From contig CM046299.1 in assembly GCA_025267735.1 (NCBI GenBank), positions 28,621,327 to 28,685,326 on the forward strand: 64,000 nt of DNA, written 5' to 3'. The translations under genes and the position numbers were made by a program. This document shows positions 47,863-59,909 of the stretch, one piece after another. The DNA is from Mactra quadrangularis. Taxonomy: Eukaryota > Mollusca > Bivalvia > Venerida > Mactridae. Position 1 is the first letter of the stretch. Every line of letters starts with the position of its first letter. Below the pieces are notes generated by a model. That model saw only the letters and a list, made by a program, of their open reading frames with translations, made no database searches and was not told the origin of the DNA.

Positions 47863-48719
47863 TGAACAAAAGTTCTAACCGATCACTTTTCAAATTTTGA
47901 CTATTTCATAACTGGCCAATGGATCCTTTTTAAATTTTGTTGAGGTGATTTTTGAGTAATTTTCTACCGATTTCTGGGGAAAAAATAATTTGATACGGTC
48001 CGATGCACTCGATCGCACACATGGTGTGGTTTACACATTTTGACACGAAATGTTCGTGTAGAAAATGGTGAGTAAATAAATTTCACTTTGCAGGAATCCT
48101 TGTTAACTTTATAAATGTAAAAAACATAAAACATTGCACAAATGTCGATCCTGTCGGCGAGTTGTAACCTTTGTTCTTGGTCTTCGGCGTCAGTTAGAAA
48201 CGATTCCGGTCCCTTGCTACATCGTCCAAAGTCGCGATCGTCGAAAAGACCCGATTAAAGTGTCATGCAACTTTAAATAGATATGAACACATTAAGAATA
48301 ATAAAATTATAGCATTTTTTCTACTTTAACAATAATTTTCGATGTTTTTTAAAAATGTTTCCATGAACAGCCACTCACCTCTTTGATAGAGGCTCCGGCA
48401 TTCATCATTCCATTGGCTACGCCACGATCCTGCATCGGCATTCGTGCAATGTTTTATGTTTTTTCACTTATAAAGTTAACAAGGATTCATGCAAAGTGAA
48501 ATTTAATACTCACCACTCTCTGCAAGAACATTCTGAGTCAAAATGTGTAAAACTCACCATGTGTGCCGATCGAGTGCATCGGACCTTATCAAATTATTTT
48601 TCCCCCATAAATCGGTAGAAAATAACACAAAAATCACCTCTGCAAAATTTAATAAGGATCCATCGGCCCGTAATAAAATAATCAAAATTTGAAAAGTGAT
48701 CGGTTAGAACTTTTGTTCA
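47863..48719. mobile_element. Long foldback element (arms of about 290 bp)
   Basis: TGAACAAAAGTTCTAACCGA at 47863 is mirrored by TCGGTTAGAACTTTTGTTCA ending at 48719. Pairing continues to about 48155 and 48428 with modest divergence. The ~270-bp centre is GC-richer and unpaired. No frame inside. Confidence 0.9.
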
Positions 48720-48861
48720 GTGTATATATTTCTATATCAAGACATATTTTACTTATATGCTCTTTGTTTTTTTTATATATATTTCCTACTAAATATGATT
48801 ATTAATATAAATAAACAATAAGTTCACAGCAGCATATCCATGATATCAAACTTGTGACCTG

Positions 48862-49128
48862 AATTATATGGCAAGTTTTTCTATTTTTATTTAGGGTACA
48901 ATTAAATAGCAAGTTTTTCTATTTTTATTTAGGGTACAATTAAATAGCAAGTTTTTCTATTTTTATTTAGGGTACAATTTTATAGCAAGTTTTTCTATTT
49001 TTATTTAGGGTATAATTATATGGCAAGTTTTTTCTGTTTTTATTTAGGGTATAATTATATGGCAAAATTTTTCTGTTTTTATTTAGGGTATAATTATATG
49101 GCAAGTTTTTCTGTTTTTATTTAGGATA
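48862..49128. repeat. Minisatellite, about 41 bp x 7
   Basis: Units of 'tatggcaagtttttctattt' followed by 'ttatttagggtacaat', with progressive divergence (tatttt to tgtttt, tacaat to tataat) from left to right. Confidence 0.93.
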
Positions 49129-49759
49129 CATTATTATATGTATAGTTTTGTTGCACTGGCCCATCTAATGTACAGACTTTTATTATTGTGTCTTCAATTT
49201 TAAGGGAAATGATCAGTGTACAATTTCACTTTACAAGAAAAGTTACTACAAAAATAATGGTTTCAGATTCAATAAGGGAATGTAGCTGTTTCTTGGTTAA
49301 TTACCTAAATATGGAATAAATTGTGCTCTCTAATGGTACAGTTTTGATTCAACCAGGTAAACACACTGCAGATTTTAATAAAAGAAGTACATACATAAAT
49401 AACTTGCACCACTACTTATCAGTTTACCTGCTGGCCCCCAGAAAAAGTTTGGCTTCGTCAGCTTACCCACACATGTTTTGTACTTTTGCCTAATTCTGTT
49501 AAGTAGTGATTATTCTTGGACTTAAAGTGGTTGGAATGCAGAAAAAGGAGCAGGGTGCATCAGAAGGTTGATGTTTTAAAGTAACTACAAAGATAGTTTA
49601 TATGGCACGGTGGTGAGATAAAGGGCATTATACAGCACCCTGCTTTTCTGCTTTAGAATAACCACAATGTAATTTTTTGAAATTGATTTTATTTACTATT
49701 GTATCAAATTATCTTTATTGTTTTCTGGTTTTTGTTTTTATTTGTTTCTGTTTACATAG

Positions 49760-52587
49760 CGGCTAAGCCAAGATAAATGGGACCTTATGATTTTTCCAAT
49801 GTTACATTGAAATATTCAGAAAAGTTCATTTTAAATTAAATGAAGAGTATTTTTTTCCAACACGTTATCTTGAGAGCTTTCTGATGATGTATAGTTTTAT
49901 ATATGTTCTATTGCCATGTTTTGAATTATTTAGGATTATATTCCCTAAAAACCCTGTTTTTACACTGTTTTTGAGTCTCACTGAGGTTTTGTTCTTTTTT
50001 CATCAGTTGTTTTTAAAAAAATGTTTGTTGGTTACAGTTATTTTGATGTGTTTTCTATCTCTGACTGACATACAGGTATACGGTGTTATTTACGAAATTT
50101 ATTTATAATCAATATTTAAGAAAATATTCATGAAATAGTAAACATGTACCCTTGTAACGCAAGTTAGAGTTTTACGTTACCATCTTTGATAGACTTTAAA
50201 ACAATGTTACTGCTTTATTTCACTTGTATCACCTTTTTACTATTACAGTTTATAATTATTTTTATCTAACCCAAATGAAGTTTTTCAGAGCATATGCATT
50301 TTCTTTTTGGAAAATAACTACTGAACATTGTAAATTTTATGTAGAGTCCGTAGCCCCTGTTTTAAACTGTGTGCTGACTTAATATAAAGAAACATAGCTG
50401 CTGTTTTATTACGTTTTCTGTTTTTGGTTGTGCCATGTAGGTAATGCAGGAAAGGAATTAAATCAGAAGAAGAACAAAAAAAATCTAAAGACAAATAAGT
50501 GCTGTCCGTAGCCCTGTAGAGTCCGTAGCCCCTGATATATTTATATCTTTTTTCACACAGGAAAATTATAAAACTTTTTTAATTTTCTTAGTTTCGTACT
50601 TGTGCTGACTAGCTATGCATCTAAATACTGTATGTCTTGACAATCTTCATTCTGTTGAAAATAATGTTAAATTTGACGTAAGTTATAAATTTTCTGATAG
50701 ATTTCTTTAATGGTCAAACTGATACATTAGACATTTCAGAAGATACTTAAATATGTATTTGTAGTGTTTGTAAGTTGAAGTTTATTGTTTTTTAAAGGAT
50801 AATTACTCTTAAAACCAAACAAACAGCTTTAAATATGTGATAGAAACAGATACTGGTGTGGTGTAGAGTCCGTAGCCCCATGTTAATTTTCACATATTCA
50901 TTCTTTTGTATTTTTGCTCCCAAACTTATACACATGTATATGTATAGAGATAACTTATTTGATAGATTTTTGTTGTTGAAATATACATAGAAACAGGTAG
51001 AAATTCAGGACTTTGTTTTGTTTTGACATTTTATATAATATTAAGAAACATACATTTTTCGTGTTTTCTCAAGTAAAGTAAAGGAATTGTTTCTTCATAT
51101 TATTGCTCGTTTTTTCAAAAGTCAGAAAATAAATACTGTATCAAAAGAATATTATTCCACAGGTCAATTTACATCAAACTACTTTCTTCAATCTACTAAA
51201 TACAATAAAGTCAGTATGTGGAGTCCGTAGCCCCTGATATCCATTTTTAGGGGTGTAGCGGTTAACCGATATATCGGTTAATATTGCAATACGACTTCTG
51301 ACGGTTTTAACCGTTCGTTTTTCTCAGAACCGGTTTTTCTAGTTATGTACCATACTGATTGTTTTTGTCAGAGTCTGAATTTTAATGATTGAATTAATGT
51401 TAAAATGTGTTCGAAAACTTGAAATATTTTTCATAAAGTGAGAGAATAATTATCTTTGAAAGTCCATTCAAAACCTTTTTTCTAACTTATTCAAACATTT
51501 GCGTAATACGTGTAGATCATTTGAAAATACAAATATCTATGTACAATGTTGTTAAAATTAAGACGATGCACATGCATTAATTTAGGCTATGCATGTATGC
51601 GCATAGAACAATATGTATTGCAATATATTACAATATATTGCAATACGGGTTTCGTGTATTGCAATATATTGCAATACGGTTTTTACTGTATTGCTACAAC
51701 CCTATCCATTTTATGATTTTCTTTATTTGGTCAAGAAACATATGATTATTCATATCAAACTTGTTCTTTATATGTTGTGTACATCTTCGAATACTTTCAA
51801 ATATAAAAAACTTCAGTTTTGTTTCTTTTTTCTCATTTAGATGTTAATTGAAATTTTACATTCCCTGTGTATTTTGGGTATTTGCGCTGTTGATCCTGGT
51901 AAATGTTGCAAACAATGAGAGTCAGTGTAGATTCATTTCCAAATTGATAAAAACATAAATATAAAACTTATTTATAAATCATTTATAAGAAATATACATC
52001 TTTCTAAATTTTCTAGTGGTGATATAAATTACCGTGTAGAGTCCGTAGCCCTAGTTTCCAATTAAATAATTTTCTTTTTAGGGCCAGCAAAACTATATTA
52101 TTCATATCAAACATGTTCTAAATGTGTTGTCTACATCTTCGAATACTTTCAAATATAAAAAATCAGTTTTGTTTCTTTTTTCTCATCTATATGCAAATTG
52201 AAACTTAACATTTCCTGTGTATTTTGGGGTATTTGCACTTTTGACCTCGGTAAATGTTGCAGACAAGGAGAGAGTGGGCGTGGATTCTCTTCAAAATTTT
52301 AAAGTACATGTTTATAAAACTAAATAACAAATTTTTTATAAGAAATATACATCTTTCTAATTTTTCGTGGGGTGATATAAATTACCATGTAGAGTCCGTA
52401 GGCCCATTGGGTACATCTATTCAACCGTTCTTAACTTTTTTGTTCTACATGTTCCATCCAAGATCTTTTGGAAATTAGTGCCTAATAGACATGTCTGTAT
52501 GTTACTATAAAAGAATCTGCACTCCGATGGGGTCTGAAAATTGGCCTATGTGAGACTGAAGAGGTACCATTTATCTTGGCTTAGCCG
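49760..52587. mobile_element. 2.8-kb inverted-repeat element with internal repeats
   Basis: Starts CGGCTAAGCCAAGATAAATG and ends with its exact inverse; the repeat continues to 26 bp with one mismatch. ATAG occurs on both flanks (49756-49759 and 52588-52591). Inside, the word GTAGAGTCCGTAGCCCC or a close variant occurs at about 50341, 50515, 50863, 51220, 52034 and 52388. Distances are multiples of about 175 bp once the nested element at 51248-51704 is removed. No transposase frame, so non-autonomous. Confidence 0.85.
51248..51704. mobile_element. hAT-like element nested in the 2.8-kb element
   Basis: Ends TAGGGGTGTAG and CTACAACCCTA are inverse with one mismatch. A perfect 8-bp duplication TCCATTTT flanks it (51240-51247 and 51705-51712). 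It is rich in 'gcaatatattgcaatacgg' words. Confidence 0.9.
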
Positions 52588-54112
52588 ATAGACATTTATA
52601 AAATGAAATATGGTAAAAATAAACCACAAAAAATCATTTTTAATTAATTTAAGGGTAATTGAAAAAAGTTTGGTCAATCATTTTTTTTTAATTTCAAATT
52701 TTCATATTTCTCTTTTCCATTACATTACCTCTATTCTGCTTACTGAATCATAAAAAAGTAATATTTTTATAGCAGTTTAAGATTTCATGCTTACAGTGTT
52801 TTTGATATTTTGTCTACCATATTTTGTTATTAGACATTTTTAGATTTTTTCAGCGATTTTGCTGAAAGGCTTAACTTTTACCACAAAACGAAAAACAATT
52901 GACGCTGAAAATGCCTGACCAGTTTAACCTGGGGAGTAATACATGTGTCTCCGATTTACTACGCAGTAAATTTCCTGGTGATAAAAGTAGTTCCGTCAAT
53001 CAACTAACACAATGTCATATTTATTTTAATGATCATTGACAGGTACTACATATTGATAAGCCTGTGAAAGGGGCAGAGTCATATCTCGTTAATACACTAA
53101 GCAGTAGTATTTGCCAGTAATACAGGGTAGAATAAACACTTGGCCCACCTTTTTTGCCCTGCTCGATTTGTACTTGATACTAATGTGTAAGGAGTAATCA
53201 TTAGTATGGATTTGTTAGGTTTCAATGTGCACAAAAATCTTTCTGTATTTCTATACTTTGATTTAATGCTTGTTAAATAATCTCTTCTTCAACTGTTAAT
53301 ACATATCAGCATTATAATGTTTTGATATTATAGTTTCTTGTTCACAGTTTGGTTAATTTTTCAATATTTTAAAACTACTTGTCAGCCTATGTGAGCAACC
53401 TCCTATGACATTGTAAACATTTTATGTTCATTAAATTCAATTTTTAATATGATTGTTAACCTATTTTGTTAACAAATTCTTAGCAAACATGAGTTTATTC
53501 ATATTTGGTTTTAATTACAGTTAGTATGTACAACAGTGGTTTGAGCTGTACCAAATACTATTCCTGTGTTTATATTTGGCTACAAGTACCATTTGATATA
53601 CTGCATTAATTGACCTGTTACTGCGCAATACCAAATACTATTAATGTTTTTTTGTTGTTTTTTTTCTATGAATATTAGCTTCTCCTTTTAAATATTGTAA
53701 TGTAATTCTAGTTTGTTATAATAAAATGATGTCTACCTCCTATTTCTCCTAGTAGAGTCTCTATGATTTGTTGTACACATTTGTAGTGTAATATTTATAT
53801 ATAAATATTGTATAAGAAATCTATGGATATATTTACTTCATAATATTACATGTTCATTCATTATTTTACTGTTTTACTGAAGTTGAACAGATTGAAAAAT
53901 TACTGTATGAAAACTACCAGTATAATGACCCCCCCCCCTTAACCAATAGTGGTCAAATTTGGATATGTTTTAGTTGAAAGTTAAAAATGTATTTTAATTG
54001 TTTTAATTCGTTGTTATAGCCTGTTCACATGGATATGTGACAAGATATTTACTGTTTTAATGTAGCCTTCTCAGATTGACCTGTGACAAGGAATAAAAAT
54101 TCAAAAGTATTT

Positions 54113-54678
54113 GGGCCGACTTGAATTGCCTGGGCGGCTTATACTGGCGTACGCTTTTTCCAAAATGAGCACCGGCAATTGCTTTATTTGCTTCGAGATT
54201 GAGCCGGGTCAGCCAACCAGCGCACGCCGAATGAGCCGGTTACGATTGAGTGGCTAGCGGCGAGCGTGTGACAAATATGGCTAAAAATAGGTACAAGGGA
54301 AACCATTATTATAAAAATTTACTAAGTTTATAGACAAAATACTAATTGATGTTGTGTTTAACTCTCTTACACGTCATTTGTGTAAGAGTAATATTACAAG
54401 TCCACATTTTACTCGCCAGACACGAATTTAAAATTTTGACTACTGAAATGGATTTATTTACACACACTGCATGAAATGTGACTGTCTGCAACAGTAATTT
54501 ATCATCATCCTCGTCATCACTCATCATTTCTTTACTAATTATTTGTAACACAATCACAGCTGTAGCTTTTGACAGCATTTTAGTTAGCCGAAACACTTGA
54601 TTCATATTTCACACCGGGGCGTGATCGGCGATCAGTTAACGCCGGTTCCTTAGCTGCCCTGGCAAATCAAGTTGGCCC
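54113..54678. mobile_element. Short PIF/Harbinger-like element
   Basis: GGGCCGACTTGAATTGCCTG at the left pairs with the inverse of GGGCCAACTTGATTTGCCAG at the right. TTT flanks both sides. A minus-strand 87-codon frame (54342-54605) holds an acidic MMSDDEDDDKLLL patch like the start of Harbinger-type proteins; no nuclease domain follows. Confidence 0.65.
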
Positions 54679-54778
54679 TTTGTTTTCCAGGCAGTAAGTC
54701 ATAGTATAGTTACTGTAGTTTGTTATCTATAAACATGTACAATCATCTGTATCAGATATATGTATAAAAAAGCTGTAT

Positions 54779-54909
54779 TGTCCGTCAATATTTACCTGAG
54801 CTTGAATAACCTTGTAATAATAAATGCAATAAAGATCCAATCTTGGGGGATACATCAACTAAGCTAAAAATGGACATAAGGTTAAGCTTAGGTTAATATT
54901 GTTTGATTA
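54779..54909. mobile_element. Family D MITE, degraded copy 2
   Basis: 'gtccgtcaatatttacctga' and 'gcttgaata' at the left face 'aggttaagcttaggttaata' at the right. Confidence 0.5.
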
Positions 54910-55185
54910 TTGCTGATTTTGTTTATAGATTTGTCATTGTGTATAATATAGTAGAGTGTGATAACCTTACTATTGTAACAGTGTTGTTGTGTTGTTATAA
55001 TATATTGTACTGGTAATATATGTATTAATGTATGGTTAGCAAATACTCTCTCACTCTCTCATATATAATCTAGAGAATCATTGTGGAAGCAGTTTGTATT
55101 GATGTATTGTTGGTATAAATACAATCTTTAACTATTATGTTGTTGATTACTTTGAACTTTGATCATGATTTTATTAAGTTAAGGA

Positions 55186-55275
55186 GTAAGCATGGCCGAG
55201 TGGTTACAATGTTGGACTAATAATCATTTGATAGCCAAATCCATGAAGGTTTGAGTCACATCCAAAATCCACCTT
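55186..55275 (+). repeat. tRNA-Ser/Leu-like SINE head
   Basis: 'catggccgagtggttacaat' is an excellent A box of the long-variable-arm type and 'gaaggtttgagtcacatcc' a B box. Arms do not pair well enough for a real tRNA. Confidence 0.6.
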
Positions 55276-57659
55276 GTTGATTTTCCTTAAACAAGAAACT
55301 TAATAGTTTTTGTTAAGTACTTTAGTTAGTAGTCTAAGAACTTGTTTACCATCATTTTAAAATCATAATGATTGTACCCAGTAAGTGTTGGTAGAAAAAC
55401 TCCATTTTTTTTAGTTTCAGATGACATGTATTTGCAAGTATTGCTGTGTCGATTGTTTTCACATATTATATTTTGATGAAAAATGCTTTTAACCTACTTT
55501 GACTATGTTGATGTGTATATAAACCATAATAATAATTATGATTCTGTTGTGTTTCTTGGTAGCTATTTTCATTCCAGAGTGTATCAAAAAAAATTATACA
55601 TAAAATCATGTTTGATAATTAATCATTTATACTTTGTCGATTATTGTTATTTGTTAGTTATTATTATACATGTATGATGTATAATTGACTTTGGACAGCT
55701 GTTTGTTGCTATGCCTGCTGTTTTGTTTGATCAAATGTACATTTTTCTGTTCATGCTTTATTTTCATATTTTACATGGAAGCATACAGTGCTATCCATGA
55801 GTACCATAACACTTAGGTTGTTTTTTTTACATATTTGCAAATGCATGAGAATTAAAAACATATTATTAGATGCATGTACATGTATAACTTTTACAATCAT
55901 ATAAAGCATCTTATTTTAAATGTTACAATATATTATAACTGTCCTATTGCATAAATACATCCAAAATAAAATTGAATTGTATGTGTATTAATGAAAAAGT
56001 AGTTTTTACAAGTGTGAAGGTATTTTTGGATAGGATTGTATATGAGCTATAAACTATGTTTGAAATTGTCTATCATAGTATTTAGAAAGAAGGGTTTTCA
56101 ATGTTTTCAAAGCTTTCATTTTCCACTCATAATTTAAACCTTCATTTAAGGAAGTAGTTCAGGTTATAGATAAATTCAATGAATATTTTTCAAGATTTGG
56201 TAAATCCGTGAACAACTTCAGGGTTTTCTTCACAAAGATAGTTTCAATTTCGCATTAGACAGTGTTCATCAGTTCATTACATTCTGACTTTACTAACATT
56301 TTTTTTCTGATAGATAATATAAAAACAAGTTAACTTTGGATTACATTTATTTTTTTATTTGCTTTTTTGCTCAAAATGTAAGCATAATCATTCAAAGAGA
56401 AAAAAATCTTTTATTTATAAGAATGCTTGTCTATTAATCCTGGGAAAATATTGAAATGATGAGAAAAATTTGCTCTTTTATGAAGGGAATTGTCATTAAT
56501 GCTTGCCATTCAATATACTAAAAGTTCTTCACTGAACTATTATGTGATATCCCATGTTGGGATCAAAAACTTTGAATGTTAAAATGGAAACAGAAAAAAT
56601 ATGGATTCTACCTTGTGCCAATATTTCGTTTAATATTTTAGTTGAAAACAACTATGAAGTCTGAGCAGATTTCTAGAACTAAATTGCCTATGTATACATA
56701 GATATTTTAATAGAAGAATGTTTGGTTCTATATTATTGAGTACTTTTTAATATTTTCCCTTCCACCTCATAGTATGTGGATATGATTATAATTGTTTCTA
56801 AACATTTTACTTCACATATTCATTGATGTCATATCAACATTTATACCTATTGACAAGAAAACAATATTGATTATGTTATTTACAGAAAGTCTACTACATT
56901 GATCAATGTTGTCTTTGCTTCTAGGATCAGCTGATTTTAGCCTTCAATTATCAGTTACAGGTATATTTTAACTCTAATGAGAGATGTATCCAGCTTAACA
57001 TTTATATTTATAGAGGAGAATTTAAAAAATTGAAAAATATATTGGACAATCTGAGAAAATGTTATTAATTCATTTAGTATACATGTTTGTAATAATGGAC
57101 TCAATAAGACAATTTTTCTAATGTTGGTGACTCTATATTATGACTTTTTTTAAAATTCGATTTTTGCAGCCCTGATTGATAATTGATCCTACTTCTTTTT
57201 GGTTATATTGATTTTTGATAATATTGCATTCTATAATAGTGTTATGACTAGTTGTGATAAATAGAGTAAAAAAGTTGGATAAAGTATTATAGTTCAGAGG
57301 TGGATTATGTGTTAGTGTTTTCTTGTTTGTTTTTTACTTAGATTGAAATTAACTTCAATTGGAACTTAAAATATGTTCATAATTATGTTCTGTAAAAATA
57401 CTCTAAGTTGAAAATAGATCAAATTGTGTATCTGCTGCAATCACCTAATATATTTTGTAAAATTTATTCATGATAACCAAATTTAGAATATTTATTAAAT
57501 TCTATTTTCTGTTCTTTAATTTATTGTGAACTACAGAAAGAAATGTAATTTTTTATCTTATTTATAATATATTTTATAATCGTGTTACTTACTAGTCAAC
57601 TTTTACTAATTGGTACAATCAATATTTGATTAACATTTATTATAAAGAAGTTTATGATT

Positions 57660-58003
57660 CTGTAGGGCATCGCCAAATGTTTAGAGAAGAAAAACTACTA
57701 AAATTGGTTTTTTTTAAAGAAAGTTTTTGTGGAACTATTTGTTTCTAAAATTTCATGAATGCATCACATTTATGATGATTAATAAGATTCAGCATTTGAT
57801 AAGTATCAAAGCCTCCAAAAACATGATCTTTGTATTACTCTACTATTTCTTAGTTTTAAGCTTCTTTTGTAGTTTCAACTATGAATAAAACCATAACAAA
57901 ACAAAATTCGTAGTATTTAAATAAAATATTTATCAAATTTTCAATAAATGCTATTTAAGAGGCCTATAAAGTGAAAATGATTCCTAACATTTGGTGGGCA
58001 CTG
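57660..58003. mobile_element. mariner-type MITE, relative of 3701-4079
   Basis: Shares 'ataagattcagcat', 'caaagcctccaaaa' and 'cctataaagtgaaaatg' blocks with that element and ends 'ttggtgggcactg' before TA. The left end is diverged. Confidence 0.6.
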
Positions 58004-58747
58004 TATTTGTTGTCCTCTGTATTGATGTATATTTTATTAAGTACTTCTATACTGTTGTATCGTTAAATTTGTCATTATGCCATTCAATAAAGTTGTGTTT
58101 TACTTAAAATGTTCATTTGTTATTTAACAACCTTACTGAAACAGTCTATTGTAAACAGCATTAAACTTGCACTCAATTAATTTCAGTTTGAAATTGTAAC
58201 AAGCTTTTTTATACCCATCCCTGTATAAAACACAATTTCTCTTTATATACAATAAGAAGAAAAATTGGGTCTGACACCTGTGAAAGTGAGTGTTGTTTTA
58301 GTTTATAAAAATGGGCTTATTGTTTGCCGAAATCTGGGCAGGCAGGTGGTTGGGCGGGTGGGTGATCTTGTGTCCGGTGTTGTTAACTATTGCATTCAAG
58401 TTTTTTATTTACCATATATTTCTGCCATTTATTGTCAGATCTTTATGAGACTTCATACTATGATAACATTCCATGTGATGAACAGAATTAGCAAGTAACC
58501 ACAACTCTACCTGACTGTTTTGGCTCATAACTACAATGAGCCCTAAAAACTTAAACCTAAATGTTTTAGCATGTTAAACTTGAACATTCTTCCATAGATA
58601 AAACTGAATCACCTAAAACTCACTGTAAGGATGTCATTTATTTGACACTAGCTACCAACTACAGCTCTGTAAAATTATAAGAAAATACCGAATTTTTAGA
58701 TAAGAAATTTTTTTATAAACAAGCTTGACTATAAAAATTGAGGAATA

Positions 58748-58912
58748 CAATCAAGTTCTGCTATAAAGATCACCTTGGTTATTAAAAAATCATTTATGAG
58801 GCAAATTTTAAGTCCCTAATGCGTAATTTGAGAATAAAAAAGCCCCTATAATGAAACTATTCTGATATTAAGACCATCCATATTGATGGTCCTGAAAGTG
58901 GAACTTGACTGA
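58748..58912. mobile_element. Possible short MITE
   Basis: 'caatcaagttctgctataaa' faces 'gaaagtggaacttgactga'. A similar 'gatggtcct' and 'gtggaacttgac' stretch occurs at 3640-3662. Confidence 0.4.
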
Positions 58913-59354
58913 ATTAGAATTTAGAAAGTACAATGTATTGAACTTCACTTCATATAGATGCCAATGAATGCTGGACATACTTTGAATCATGAGATATTTT
59001 TTTACATGATTGATGTCTACCAGGTCCGTGAGGCTGTAGTCTTTACACAGGATTTTGACACTTTTGTACTTAAGGGGTTGCTGGTTCAAAACCCACCTGG
59101 TTATAACCTTCCCTAAAAATTTGAAAATAATACTTGTATATGGTGAAGTTGTCAACCCTGTGGAAGGAAGAGTACTGTTTCAAGACAAAGGTCCCCAAAA
59201 ACTAGGTTAGGTGAGCTGGTCAACGAAAAATGACCATAATTTGTGTTGACAACTTGAAAGTGTTACTCCCCCCAAAAAAGCATGGTTATACTGTATGAAC
59301 TTAAATCACTTTAATCTTTCTTGGTTACATTCAAGACCTTTGACTCATTTAAAC

Positions 59355-59780
59355 CAGGGATTTTATATAACAGGGATTTGTAACGATAAGTAAATGTAAT
59401 AGGCTTTCATCAAATTTCACTGTCGTCGCTATTATTTAGGCCCATACAGAAAGTATTGAAGTATAACAAGTTTAAATAAAGATATTCACATGAAATTTTA
59501 TACCATTCAAGTTGACATTAATGTTAGGAAAAATGTGTTTCTAGATGATTTTGAGGTAAATTACCCTCACAGACTGTTTCATAAAAAATAATGTATTTTC
59601 CCGCCGATCTGCCATTTTTAGCCCCATTTTACACCACCTAAAGTCATATTTTCGGTCATAATTGCAACAATTTTTTGTCAAAAATTCAGAAACATTCACA
59701 AGTTGCATGTTATAGACAGTGACGACCGAGAAAATTAAAAAAAGCACTGCGTTACAAATCCCTGTTATATAGAATCCCTG
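59355..59780. mobile_element. Family B MITE, copy 3, with 7-bp duplication
   Basis: Same ends as 28200-28636, flanked by perfect TTTAAAC (59348-59354 and 59781-59787). It lies about 100 bp upstream of the astakine-like 5' exon. Confidence 0.93.
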
Positions 59781-59909
59781 TTTAAACTTGACCTATTTAA
59801 AGGACATATCCAAACAGATGGACTGTTCTCATAGAAACATATACATTGTATATACTATTCTGACCTTATTTTAATCTTCTAGGTGTACACAAACTGGTTC
59901 ATTATTATA

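Larger units (their letters stand above)
46463..59881. other. Gene-poor region between Lifeguard and astakine-like genes
   Basis: Begins with the likely Lifeguard 3' UTR, whose poly(A) site is not resolved. The rest is tandem repeats, foldbacks and DNA transposons listed separately. Stretches 53.0-54.1, 55.3-57.6 and 58.1-58.7 kb show only AT-rich sequence with short chance frames. Confidence 0.5.

Noticed and set aside
54342..54605. Acidic 87-codon frame as a host gene
   Set aside because: It lies wholly inside an inverted-repeat element; kept only as a Harbinger-like remnant.
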